DNA of 64,000 nt from contig NMRB01000085.1 of NCBI GenBank assembly GCA_002633025.1, positions 644,125 to 708,124 of the forward strand, in the 5' to 3' direction. A program made the position numbers and the translations under genes. Below are positions 40,201 through 44,850 of the stretch, piece by piece (position 1 is the first letter of the stretch; each line of letters starts with the position of its first letter). This DNA is from Notospermus geniculatus (lineage: Eukaryota; Nemertea; Pilidiophora; Heteronemertea; Lineidae). The notes under the pieces are model-generated. The model worked only from the letters and a program-made list of their open reading frames with translations. It did not search any database and was not told where the DNA came from.

Positions 40201-41866
40201 TTATCCAAAGATTGGTTCCAGCCTCATGAGAGAATTATTTACATTACAGAAACGGTGATCCTCATCTCCAGCTGCATTTCTACTTGATTTGTAGGCCTGT
40301 GTGCATATGAGTTCTACCTCCGCATTGCTTTTGAAGGAAGTTGATGTTCTCCAACAAACATTACGAACTATGAAAGCCCTTGTGACGTTAAATCAATCCC
40401 AATTTCGCGGATTGAAGCTTTTAATCAATAATAGTTTTTCNTGAGGAGGCTGTTAGCACGAATATTTTGGAAAGAACTGACCCTGACAGAGCAAAACAGA
40501 AACACAGGCCGTGGTAACTGGCACATCTTTTAGAAAACGATCCACATGAGTGACTTACAAGATCCGGGGTCAGAAATGTAGCTGTCACGTTCTGATTCGA
40601 AACCGTCCATCATGCTTTGTGTTCAATTCTTCATTCTCAATATTGACAATCGAACATTCTAGAGATACTGCCATAAAGCAGGACATTTTGTCTGCAATTT
40701 GATAATCACTGACAGGCGTTCAAAAGAAATTGTTGACCACAACTCGGTCATTTTACTGTTGACTTAAGTTGACTTCTTCAACGTATGATTGCGATTCTGA
40801 TGAATGAAATTTTACTACGTAGTAAAACGAACATGCACCAATGCTCTTCAAAATGACTTGAACAGGGAAAAACTCACTCATTACCTAACAAACCACGTGG
40901 CAAAGGAATTCAACGTCTATTTTAGGCTGAAGATTCCCTGGCAGCAGGCCTACCTCTCCCCCGAATGACCTCACTCCAAAATGGTAACAACTGACAATTA
41001 TGTCAATTGTCAATATTATCAATCACCATTATTATCCAAAGATTGGTTCCAGCCTCATGAGAGAATTATTTACATTACAGAAACGGTGAGCCTCATCTCC
41101 AACTGCATTTCTACTTGATTTGTAGGCCTGTGTGCATATGAGTTCTACCTCCGCATTGCTTTTGAAGGAAGTTGATGTTCTCCAACAAACATTACGAACT
41201 ATGAAAGCCCTTGTGACGTTAAATCAATCCCAATTTCGCGGATTGAAGCTTTTAATCAATAATAGTTTTTCCCTTTTTTCCTTCTATGAAAACTGCCAGA
41301 AGGTCTTTCACAATGCACCCCGTCATGTCAGTTTATGGTAAACCCCTTCATTGCAAATTATGGTGATTCTGTCTAGGTCATTCAGGTAAGTACGACCTGC
41401 AGACGACAAATTTCGTCTAAGCAAACTTGACACCGGAAGAAACAATTATAGGAATTGACTAACTCGTAAATAAAACTTAACTTATTTTAGAAGATGGCGG
41501 AAAGGGTTAAATCTAATTAAAACAACTAAGCCTACCTGTAGCTGAAATGCTGTAGGTGCCAAGCTGCGCTGGCTATGCTATGCTCAGATCGAACTGAATG
41601 GTATATAGATGCGGTGTACCTACCTCTGATAAAAGTCTCTCAAAGTTCTTTTGAAGATATTCCTCAAACTGAAATTCACTCCTTTTACATTCGCTTTCTA
41701 AACGATTTAACCTTTCTTCCAGTTTATAAAATCGGTACGTATTCAAATAAACCAACCACCCCAGCGACCCAGCCACCGCTGCGCCGAAGAAAGTTAGCAA
41801 GAAAATTCGGCCAAACTTGCGCCGAGTTTGGCCCTTTTTCGCTTCCGACGGCGGAGTCCCCATCAT
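1130..41866 (-). CDS. Transmembrane collagen, type XIII/XXIII/XXV family (3' end outside window)
   Basis: Seventeen exons join in phase into about 392 codons. Known of the family: type II membrane collagens trimerise by an N-terminal coiled coil, sit in the plasma membrane and can be shed by furin-type proteases; they act in cell-matrix adhesion and synapse formation. Seen here: basic cytoplasmic tail (residues 1-20), membrane span (about 21-41), coiled coil (about 47-81), basic stretch with R-V-A-R (97-100), Cys103 and Cys105 in CDCPPG, then Gly-X-Y repeats. The repeats are broken at 174-181 (ANFMTELR) and at 251-272. The N-terminal layout, with an ERLL-containing coiled coil, basic cleavage site and CxCPPGPPG, closely resembles vertebrate COL23A1 and COL13A1. 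Which vertebrate paralogue is nearest cannot be decided. The C-terminal collagen and non-collagenous domains lie left of the window. The family call is firm. Confidence 0.93.
1759..1803 (-). CDS. Transmembrane collagen exon 16
   Basis: This 45-bp, phase 0-0 exon encodes GNPGPRGPPGLQGRP. Acceptor cttttcag; donor CCA|gtaagt. Confidence 0.9.
2030..2065 (-). CDS. Transmembrane collagen exon 15
   Basis: This 36-bp, phase 0-0 exon encodes GPPGSDGVPGIP. Acceptor actttag; donor CCT|gtaagt. Confidence 0.88.
2147..2211. repeat. Near-perfect 31-bp-arm hairpin
   Basis: Arms 2147-2177 and 2181-2211 are complementary with two mismatches and a 3-base loop. The hairpin lies in the short intron between collagen exons 14 and 15, 47 bp from exon 14. 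It is likely a remnant of a palindromic transposon. On the transcribed strand it would fold into a stable stem close to a 27-bp exon. Confidence 0.85.
2258..2284 (-). CDS. Transmembrane collagen exon 14
   Basis: This 27-bp, phase 0-0 exon encodes GEKGDIGIR. Acceptor atttcag; donor CGG|gtaagt. Confidence 0.85.
2781..2879 (-). CDS. Transmembrane collagen exon 13
   Basis: This 99-bp, phase 0-0 exon encodes eleven uninterrupted triplets from GEPGEKGPAGPRGPAGKTG to GEPGER. It opens the second large collagenous domain. Acceptor ctcttcag; donor AGG|gtaagt. It contains charged GEK, GPR and GER triplets typical of stable, interactive helix segments. Confidence 0.93.
3071..3169. mobile_element. Tiny foldback element with 9-10 bp flanking duplication
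   Basis: Perfect 16-bp inverted arms (3081-3096 and 3142-3157) bound a 79-bp unit. The unit is flanked by identical copies of actgtatcaa at 3071-3080 and 3160-3169. The duplicated flanks are the mark of insertion. No coding capacity. Confidence 0.75.
4524..4541. other. Single N followed by poly-C run
   Basis: An ambiguous base precedes a long homopolymer of C, probably a sequencing or joining uncertainty rather than biology. Confidence 0.7.
4821..5224. mobile_element. Foldback MITE with long inverted ends and 9-bp duplication
   Basis: The left arm from 4830 and the right arm ending at 5215 are inverted copies over roughly 110 bp (both ends taaactccctacgcagttgt). They are flanked by identical ctccataac at 4821-4829 and 5216-5224. 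A 9-bp duplication with long inverted ends fits Mutator-type elements; an 8-bp hAT reading is less good. The element has no transposase frame and lies in collagen intron 12. Confidence 0.82.
5625..6901. mobile_element. 1.3-kb inverted-end element with seven copies of a 17-mer
   Basis: The left end (taaggcaaagtagggtaata) and the right end are inverted copies over about 27 bp. The 17-mer ggggtaatagtagcccc, with minor variants, occurs at about 5636, 5653, 6017, 6041, 6673 (inverted), 6698 and 6873 (inverted), in head-to-tail and head-to-head pairs. The interior is AT-rich without coding sequence. No clear target duplication was found. It sits in collagen intron 12. Confidence 0.7.
7197..7271 (-). 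CDS. Transmembrane collagen exon 12 (internal non-collagenous segment)
   Basis: This 75-bp, phase 0-0 exon starts with GPK and then leaves the Gly repeat for 22 residues (RSVKLQDGEVEKILDIHVIEMK). Acceptor ttattttag; donor AAG|gtagag. Hydrophobic residues at roughly 3/4 spacing (V, L, V, I, L, I, V, I, M) suggest a short coiled coil. Membrane collagens carry such non-collagenous linkers between collagenous domains, where they are thought to help re-register the triple helix. It is the least collagen-like exon, but its phase, splice sites and the GEPGEKG that follows support it. Confidence 0.78.
7889..8070 (+). repeat. MITE family A, copy 1
   Basis: This unit of about 180 bp starts ccggtgtaat and shares ordered blocks with copies at 9225, 27027 and 42400: tccccatctgtgagtgtt, gacggaataag, an acacagagaaacac block and gtcgatct. 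It is non-coding and intronic. Confidence 0.7.
8319..8390 (-). CDS. Transmembrane collagen exon 11
   Basis: This 72-bp, phase 0-0 exon encodes eight Gly-X-Y triplets, from GAKGGKGEAGDT to GAPGQK. Acceptor ttccatag; donor AAG|gtaaga. At 72 bp it is exactly twice the 36-bp unit. Confidence 0.9.
8512..8547 (-). CDS. Transmembrane collagen exon 10
   Basis: This 36-bp, phase 0-0 exon encodes GDPGRAGGKGSK. Acceptor atttcccag; donor AAG|gtaagc. Confidence 0.87.
8698..8733 (-). CDS. Transmembrane collagen exon 9
   Basis: This 36-bp, phase 0-0 exon encodes GPIGVPGSRGIA. Acceptor gttttag; donor GCG|gtgtgt. Confidence 0.85.
8734..10429. other. Collagen intron 8
   Basis: It contains MITE family A copy 2. 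Near 10010-10073 there is a Gly-rich minus-strand remnant that is frame-broken. No intact exon is seen. Confidence 0.55.
9225..9390 (+). repeat. MITE family A, copy 2 (diverged)
   Basis: It begins ccggtgtaatg, followed by gttccccatatctcggtgtt and later aacagagaaa, matching copy 1 in order. The right end is poorly defined. Confidence 0.55.
10430..10465 (-). CDS. Transmembrane collagen exon 8
   Basis: This 36-bp exon encodes GPKGSRGFPGFP with acceptor tgtttcag. The donor is inferred as CCG|gttggt because it gives the standard 36-bp phase 0 exon; it is a poor donor. Reading through reaches a stop five codons later, so an end near here is required. Confidence 0.75.
10700..10759 (-). CDS. Transmembrane collagen exon 7 (helix interruption)
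   Basis: This 60-bp, phase 0-0 exon encodes GQPGDM, then eight residues without the Gly repeat (ANFMTELR), then GPPGMP. Acceptor tttccag; donor CCA|gtaagt. The interruption would be a flexible or non-helical kink inside the collagen domain. Confidence 0.87.
11281..11307 (-). CDS. Transmembrane collagen exon 6
   Basis: This 27-bp, phase 0-0 micro-exon encodes GVKGSGGSK. Acceptor tgtttcag; donor AAG|gtgagc. Its identity rests on phase, splice sites and Gly register rather than length. Confidence 0.82.
11574..11609 (-). CDS. Transmembrane collagen exon 5
   Basis: This 36-bp, phase 0-0 exon encodes GAIGLPGWPGPK. Acceptor acttgcag and donor AAG|gtaagt are both good. A tryptophan in a Y position is unusual for a triple helix. 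Confidence 0.88.
11964..12986. mobile_element. 1-kb non-autonomous element with internal repeats and palindromic end
   Basis: The left end (gtgctcaccggg) and the right end (ccccggtgagct) are inverted. Inside are about three and a half diverged tandem units of 140-150 bp, each with a gccacctgg-c-gcc block, catattggat and a gttcctgagtta block. They are followed by a unique part, a gacgac-rich tract (12915-12950) and a terminal 20-bp palindrome at 12967-12986. The 3' third recurs at 32157-32468. Non-coding; in collagen intron 4. Confidence 0.75.
12055..12560 (+). repeat. Diverged tandem repeat inside the 1-kb element
   Basis: Units start near 12059, 12204, 12347 and 12491 with acgccacctggYgRcc-like blocks and repeat phrases such as aaaggtcatctgcaggga. 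Divergence between units indicates an old internal amplification. Confidence 0.75.
13894..13929 (-). CDS. Transmembrane collagen exon 4
   Basis: This 36-bp, phase 0-0 exon encodes GLVGPPGRNGFP. Acceptor tttttcag; donor CCG|gtatac, weaker than consensus. The 36-bp size and Gly start are typical of non-fibrillar collagen genes. Confidence 0.85.
14654..14715. repeat. Perfect 26-bp-arm hairpin
   Basis: Arms 14654-14679 and 14690-14715 are exactly complementary around a 10-base loop. It is AT-rich, in collagen intron 3. A recent palindromic element or a structured RNA precursor are both possible; there is no evidence for the latter. Confidence 0.85.
15218..15680. mobile_element. Imperfect foldback element
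   Basis: Left arm 15218-15315 and right arm 15569-15675 are inverted copies with shared blocks attcggaac, gaactgct or its complement, ctcggacacaa and ccaaggcagccat. The arms are about 95 bp and diverged. Non-coding. Confidence 0.6.
15730..16072. repeat. Second inverted repeat next to the foldback
   Basis: The segment 15730-15792 (ctgtaaaatcggacttgtaa) matches the reverse complement of 16010-16072. It may be the remains of a larger element nested with the preceding foldback. Confidence 0.5.
16644..16925. repeat. Two diverged tandem units of about 90 bp plus a repeated 18-mer
   Basis: Units from 16644 and 16735 share caggtgtgatagaat-taatgc, ttgtttgtca, attaagggt and tctctctagagtc-like blocks. 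The word cgcttaatccgtaaatgt then occurs twice, near 16838 and 16901. Non-coding. Confidence 0.65.
17323..17580 (+). mobile_element. tRNA-derived SINE
   Basis: The 5' head (17323-17407) is tRNA-like: an A-box-like gtggtcgattggtctaac and an exact B box ggttcgatccc at 17387-17397. It is followed by a body with gtcggatgagact and aaaagacccca phrases, and a tail of atctatctatctac at 17567-17580. Head, body and short-repeat tail are the SINE layout. Transcription would be by RNA polymerase III from the internal promoter, and mobility would depend on a LINE elsewhere. Confidence 0.75.
18975..19054 (-). CDS. Transmembrane collagen exon 3 (start of triple helix)
   Basis: This 80-bp exon begins with two bases that complete the Gly codon begun in exon 2, then continues PPGPIGPPGISGPEGKK and further Gly-X-Y triplets to GPM before gtaagt. 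It is the only exon entered in phase 1; all later exons begin with a complete Gly codon. The acceptor is tatcttcag. The KKGRKGD segment is strongly basic. Confidence 0.93.
19651..20578. mobile_element. 0.92-kb TA-flanked inverted-repeat element
   Basis: The outer ends are cactgtaaatc (19653) and gatttacagtg (to 20576), each flanked by TA. The left 100 bp is inverted again inside the right part (about 20340-20415) with many taaac words. TA duplication and cactg ends suggest a Tc1/mariner-type non-autonomous element. No transposase frame is visible. A tRNA-like segment lies within it. Confidence 0.72.
19885..19969 (-). repeat. tRNA-like segment inside the TA-flanked element
   Basis: On the minus strand, gtagccccagtggcgtagtg gives an A box (tggcgtagtgg) and ggatcgaatct at 19897-19907 a B box. 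Arms do not form a standard cloverleaf over the whole length, so it reads as a tRNA pseudogene or SINE head captured by the transposon. Confidence 0.6.
22042..22312. mobile_element. Palindromic MITE with TA duplication
   Basis: Inverted ends cactcttagcc-aaaggttc (22044 onward and to 22310) match over 24 bp with one mismatch and are flanked by TA. The interior is full of ggttc and gaacc words, so almost the whole unit folds back. Non-coding; in collagen intron 2. Confidence 0.85.
24011..24462 (+). repeat. 43-bp minisatellite, ten units, truncated by gap
   Basis: Ten consecutive units with the core catgagtctttatggttcaa are visible from 24011 and the array enters the gap unfinished. Units after the second are nearly identical, differing mainly at caacg/caatg/cgacg. 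A 43-bp period shifts frame each unit, so the open frames it creates are not protein. Confidence 0.95.
24463..25102. other. Assembly gap, 640 N
   Basis: An unbroken N run starts inside the 43-bp minisatellite. The true length of the missing array is unknown. Confidence 1.
25103..25957. mobile_element. Inverted-repeat element adjoining the gap
   Basis: The first 21 bases after the gap are perfectly inverted at 25937-25957. Both ends continue with ggaaagctggaa-type simple sequence. The left flank is lost in the gap, so no duplication can be checked. It contains a B-box-like site at 25595-25605. Confidence 0.7.
25530..25612 (+). repeat. tRNA-like (SINE-type) fragment, copy 1
   Basis: It holds ggttcgagtcc (B box) preceded by an atgcaagagtccgag block. 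A matching segment lies in the opposite direction at 28982-29060, so the pair represents one dispersed tRNA-derived family. Confidence 0.5.
27027..27203 (-). mobile_element. MITE family A, copy 3
   Basis: It is bounded by inverted tcggtgtaac and gttacaccgg ends, about 175 bp. Reverse-complemented, it aligns along its full length with the copy at 7889. This copy best defines the termini of the family. Confidence 0.75.
28098..28595 (+). repeat. Diverged minisatellite, about nine units
   Basis: Units of about 35-60 bp repeat tgttcactatcattcaagaa, agtataatagacctcccgat and a run of T. Length varies between units. Apparent peptides across it are by-products of the repeat. Confidence 0.85.
28982..29060 (-). 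repeat. tRNA-like (SINE-type) fragment, copy 2
   Basis: On the minus strand, cgagggtccgtgggttcgag followed by tccggtag matches the fragment at 25530-25612 and includes the B box ggttcgagtcc. Confidence 0.5.
31450..31778. repeat. 44-bp inverted repeat with an element in its loop
   Basis: Arms 31450-31494 and 31734-31778 (gaggaatctgagttgtgatc and its complement) match with a few mismatches. Directly after the right arm, cctcactaag is repeated three times (to 31808). Confidence 0.75.
31550..31734. mobile_element. Inverted-end element (caggSgcggatcc) in the hairpin loop
   Basis: Ends caggcgcggatcc (31555) and ggatccgcccctg (to 31729) are inverted with one mismatch. Both are flanked by aagtg. 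The 175-bp interior has no coding frame. Confidence 0.7.
32156..32468. repeat. Second copy of the 1-kb element's 3' part, after a single N
   Basis: From 32157 the sequence follows 12686 onward almost base for base, through the gacgac tract to a palindromic agctcacgggtgagct. The copy starts at an N, so its left part is cut by a scaffold join rather than by a known biological boundary. Confidence 0.85.
37233..37516. repeat. Interstitial telomere-like tract with inverted flanks
   Basis: At 37341-37432 the sequence is degenerate ggttaggg/gattagg repeat, close to the animal telomere repeat ttaggg. It is bracketed by inverted blocks: ctcccggacgcg, ctaaccagtata and a tatccattacga block on the left, and their complements on the right. 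The inverted flanks suggest an element that carries the tract. Confidence 0.75.
37699..38018. mobile_element. Inverted-end element dense in ttcaac/gttgaa words
   Basis: Ends aggggggtttacacggttca (37702) and its complement (to 38015) match over more than 22 bp and are flanked by TAA. The interior consists largely of ttcaac and gttgaa words in both directions. A 3-bp TAA duplication fits PIF/Harbinger-type elements; that class is an inference. Confidence 0.8.
39177..39255 (-). CDS. Transmembrane collagen exon 2 (furin-type site and CDCPPG)
   Basis: This 79-bp exon has acceptor ttcatttcag and donor ccaccag|gtaggt. It enters in phase 0 and leaves in phase 1, exactly what exon 1 and exon 3 require. 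It encodes a lysine-rich stretch, PRKRVAR (minimal furin motif RVAR before Gln), then CDCPP and the first base of a Gly codon. In vertebrate collagens XIII and XXIII the same order occurs: basic cleavage site, two spaced cysteines, CPPGPPG. The exon is short and isolated by introns of 2.4 and 20 kb, so it is easy to miss by automated annotation. Confidence 0.88.
39471..39536 (-). repeat. tRNA-like fragment with B box
   Basis: The minus strand reads acgttcgaatccc, a B-box match, preceded by a tRNA-like ggtctcgttgctcc. No complete cloverleaf is evident. Confidence 0.35.
39590..41271 (+). repeat. Near-identical 0.85-kb direct duplication joined by one N
   Basis: Copy A (39590-40440) and copy B (40442-41271) are collinear, with scattered single-base changes and small indels, for example agcatgctt present only in A near 39873. 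Copy A ends exactly at the N and copy B begins immediately after it. This is best read as two alleles placed in tandem by the assembler. It lies in collagen intron 1. Confidence 0.9.
41624..41866 (-). CDS. Transmembrane collagen exon 1 (cytoplasmic tail, membrane span, coiled coil)
   Basis: This exon has 81 codons and ends at GAG|gtaggt in phase 0. The start is set by tandem ATG codons directly preceded by an in-frame TGA, so no longer N-terminus is possible in this exon. The tail has KK, RR and KFGR basic residues before a hydrophobic span (IFLLTFFGAAVAGSLGWLVYL), which gives type II topology by the positive-inside rule. The following segment has Leu/Tyr/Phe at heptad spacing (KLEERLNRLESE, then FERLLSE), as in the trimerising coiled coil of membrane collagens. 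A single Cys is at residue 60. Confidence 0.92.
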
Positions 41867-42399
41867 TCAGAAATCAGCTTCTATTCGCATCGGAAATCTG
41901 ACGTGAATTTATCGAAAATTGAATATAATAACTTCCCGAATGACACTGGCCAACTTTTAAGAGAGCATTGAATAGTCCTGATAGAGTTGGATAGTTCAAA
42001 GTGATGAACTACAAAGTGAGAATCTGGGCCAGTCTATTCCAAATGTTAGGGGCGGGAAGTTGTAGTTACAGCGCAAAGCGAGTGGAGACGCCACTTGACA
42101 ACAAATTGCGCCTTGGCTTTCGGAACGAACATCTTCGCTCTTCGGCAATCTTCAATTGGCGCCAAACAGGAAGTGACGACGATGCTGTCTCCACCACCAT
42201 GCTTTTCAACTAGTTTGCATGCTTTTTAGAGGGGGCGCCAGGGGACAGTGGCACCATGCACTATGCATACCATTCTTTGATATTACCATTGCTAAAATTA
42301 GCGTATAAAGGTTTCACGGGCTGGTGTCAGAGGACATGGTGGAATTGGTTCCGCAATCGACGTCATCTTCGGAGGTACTCGGCTACATTCGGGCGGCCA

Positions 42400-42552
42400 T
42401 CGTATACGATTCTGGTACAAATCAGATTGACGGAATAAGCGGCGACTGGACAATGGGTGACACACAGAGAAACAGCGAGTTCGTTTCCCTGTGTGTTCCG
42501 AACAATGGGAATCACACAGAAAAACGGCCACACTGAAAAACGTTACACCTGT
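42400..42552 (-). repeat. MITE family A, copy 4
   Basis: On the minus strand it begins aggtgtaacgtttttcagtg and contains the cgcttattccgtc and ctctgtgtg blocks of the family. A short related fragment (ctgacggaataagg) follows at about 42605. Confidence 0.6.
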
Positions 42553-42747
42553 TTTGTCAAAGAATGTAGGGCCTACCCCGATATGAGGTGTCTCCCAACA
42601 AAAGATTCTGACGGAATAAGGGTCAGCTACAAGGCCGGACACTGTCGCGAGATGTCCCCTGTACAAAAGAAGCAAACATCTGGTATTGGGAACATGAAAG
42701 GTCTGTTCACACCAAAACCGTGCAGCGGGCTGCGACGGCGAAAAACG

Positions 42748-42898
42748 ACGCGCGTTTACCGCCGGGAAAATAGGTTCAATGGATTTTCAATAAAAGGGTC
42801 ACACCAAAGACGCGCGGCAAGCGAGCGCGCGTCATTTTTTGCCGCGCGTCTTTGGTGTGACCTTTTTATTGAAAATCTTCCCGGCGGTGAACGCGCGT
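42748..42898. mobile_element. Long GC-rich palindrome
   Basis: Inner arms 42782-42820 and 42839-42877 and outer arms 42748-42768 and 42878-42898 are inverted, giving about 60 bp of stem rich in cgcgcg. It lies upstream of both divergent genes. The flanks read tgttcacaccaaa. It is probably a palindromic MITE, but it could influence promoter chromatin. Confidence 0.8.
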
Positions 42899-43965
42899 CT
42901 GTATTAATAGCACGATGTTTATTACCCACTTATTATTTTACATATATCTTTCTTATTATTTTAGGCCTACATAAGTAGTAGTGTCAAAATACTGGGGATT
43001 TGTAAATATAGGCCTAAACTGCAAGTGTTATTTCAATGGAATTTTTTGTATTCTACAGATATCTTGTGGTTAAACTGAAAAAACACTATGGCTCAGCAGA
43101 AAAAAAGGTTCTGTAAGTGTAAAAAGGAAAATCTGTTTTTTACAGTGAATGAGGGGGAACTTTCACACACAAAATGCTGACATTATAGATGTTAAACCGA
43201 TCGCATCTTTTCCACCTGCCATCATTCGCCAAATGTTTCAGCTAACTTCAGTTTGGCACTCTTTTTGTGTCCTGGTGGGCGCCTTTGGAACGGTATAACA
43301 GGTTTCGTATTGCGAGTTGGGGGTTGCATGGAAGCAGCCTGGAGTAGCCTACATCCTTTTCCAAGTTCGTATCATGTGTGTGTGGTTCACCTGGGGAGTT
43401 TCATTAGAACCCACTGTATGGCAGCACTCTCAACGACAGCGTCAAAGGAAATTGCTTTGGCACTTTTCAGGTTGGTGGTCGCCCTATGAATACATTCCGG
43501 TTGCCAAAGGATTTCTAGGGCATATCCGGGCGGTTGGCTTTTGGAGGTCTCTATCGTCAACAGCGACAAAAAACATGCCGTCCCGACTTTTTTCCGGGCT
43601 GTCAGCAACTTGCGTCAGAGCAATCGTGTCCACGTGGTTTCGTCACTTTAACCGCCTTTTCACTCGACTCCATTATATGCCTAAAAGCGTCCCTCGGAGA
43701 CCCTGAGGGTCATCCTTCCATCCAATTTGTAAGTCCTGCTTGACATTCGGTCCATGCCATGACGCTGTCGTGAATAATTTGCAATTGGCAGCTAAAAGTC
43801 TTTGATTACTGATGAAGCTAGTTTGGTCGGTCGCTGCTGCCATCTATACAATCCACCACTTCCCACCCCCGTACCAAACAAATGAGACATATCCATAAGT
43901 TTCGCGCTAACTATCACTCCGTTACCACTTCATGGACTGTCAGCGCGTCTTCACTTAGTGGGAAG

Positions 43966-44178
43966 ATGGAGTTAAAAAGGGTTCTTATACTTTGTTTCCT
44001 GGTGGTCTGTTTGGAGGGTCGGAGGACCCAAAGATCCAAGGATAACTTCCAGCCTCCTGCTGATGATGATGAGGAAAGAGAGGAGAAGGCTGATATTTTT
44101 GGAGAGCAGAAGCGGATGCTGGCTAAGCAAGCTCCTGTTGAGAGTCGAGAAGGTCCCAGCAAGACGGACATGCCCAAG
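43966..44178 (+). CDS. Exon 1 of a secreted or membrane-targeted protein, unrecognised
   Basis: This exon has 71 codons and ends in phase 0 at AAG|gtaggg. The chosen ATG gives a classic signal peptide (MELKR, then VLILCFLVVCL, with cleavage likely after LEG). An in-frame ATG 28 codons upstream would bury it and is not preferred. The mature part is highly charged: an acidic DDDEEREE cluster, then EKADIFGEQKRMLAKQ and SREGPSKTDMPK. Low hydrophobicity suggests a disordered N-terminus of a secretory-pathway protein. I do not recognise the family. It is divergent from the collagen gene. The next in-phase exon is at 50374. Confidence 0.75.
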
Positions 44179-44560
44179 GTAGGGTCACTTGAACTGACAT
44201 TGCTTATCATAGGCCCATTTGACTTATCGACCATTTTCAGCGTCTTTTAGTGAAAGAAGCCAATGACCAACAAGACTTGGATTAGTAGAAAAGTAACTTT
44301 GAGTCTGTCTCTTTTCAACTGCATTTCGTGATGTGGCCTTGGGCAAAACGCTTGCCCTGCTGTTCATGGTTCCGTTATTGATTATGGTACCAACACATTG
44401 TTGTTTTGTTAACTTCTCCACTTGATTCTGCATGATTGTTTCTCTTTGATCTTGAACTCTGCTGTTTATTTTTTATCTTATTTGTCCTTGGGCATGACAT
44501 GTGTCTTTCTTTTGCTATTGAGGTACACATTATTCAGAAGTTAAAGTAGGTTGAATATCC

Positions 44561-44613
<53 letters not shown>

Positions 44614-44624
44614 TGATGATGATG
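44561..44624 (+). repeat. (GAT)n microsatellite
   Basis: About twenty gat units with one ggat interruption near the 3' end. Confidence 0.97.
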
Positions 44625-44682
44625 TAACCTATGTATGACATCAGTAGGCCTAATGCCCTTTAAATCAGGAAAATTGACGAAT

Positions 44683-44850
44683 TAGTGGAACCTCCCTTAA
44701 CGGACACCTCTGCCAGGATGACACCTCTCTATTAAGGACACCAAAGTTGGTCATTTCTATTCATTTTGACCTCTGTAATCAGGACACCTCTCAATTAAGG
44801 ACAACTTTTGTCAGTCCCAGAGGTGTCCTTAATAGAGAGGTTCCACTGTA
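44683..44850. mobile_element. Inverted-end MITE (agtggaacctc)
   Basis: Ends tagtggaacctccc and gagaggttccactgta are inverted. The interior repeats aggacacctctc-ttaaggaca words in both directions. Non-coding; in intron 1 of the signal-peptide gene. Confidence 0.75.

Larger units (their letters stand above)
41867..43965. promoter_or_regulatory. Intergenic space between two divergent genes
   Basis: The collagen start codon faces left and the signal-peptide gene faces right across about 2.1 kb, so promoters of both must lie here or in upstream non-coding exons. The middle is GC- and CpG-richer than the surroundings (42040-42250). No TATA box or other element could be assigned. MITE family A copy 4 and a long GC-rich palindrome occupy part of it. 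Confidence 0.5.

Noticed and set aside
43317-43706. 129-codon plus-strand frame upstream of the signal-peptide gene
   Set aside because: Rich in Trp, His and Arg without any domain; overlaps another frame; looks like chance.
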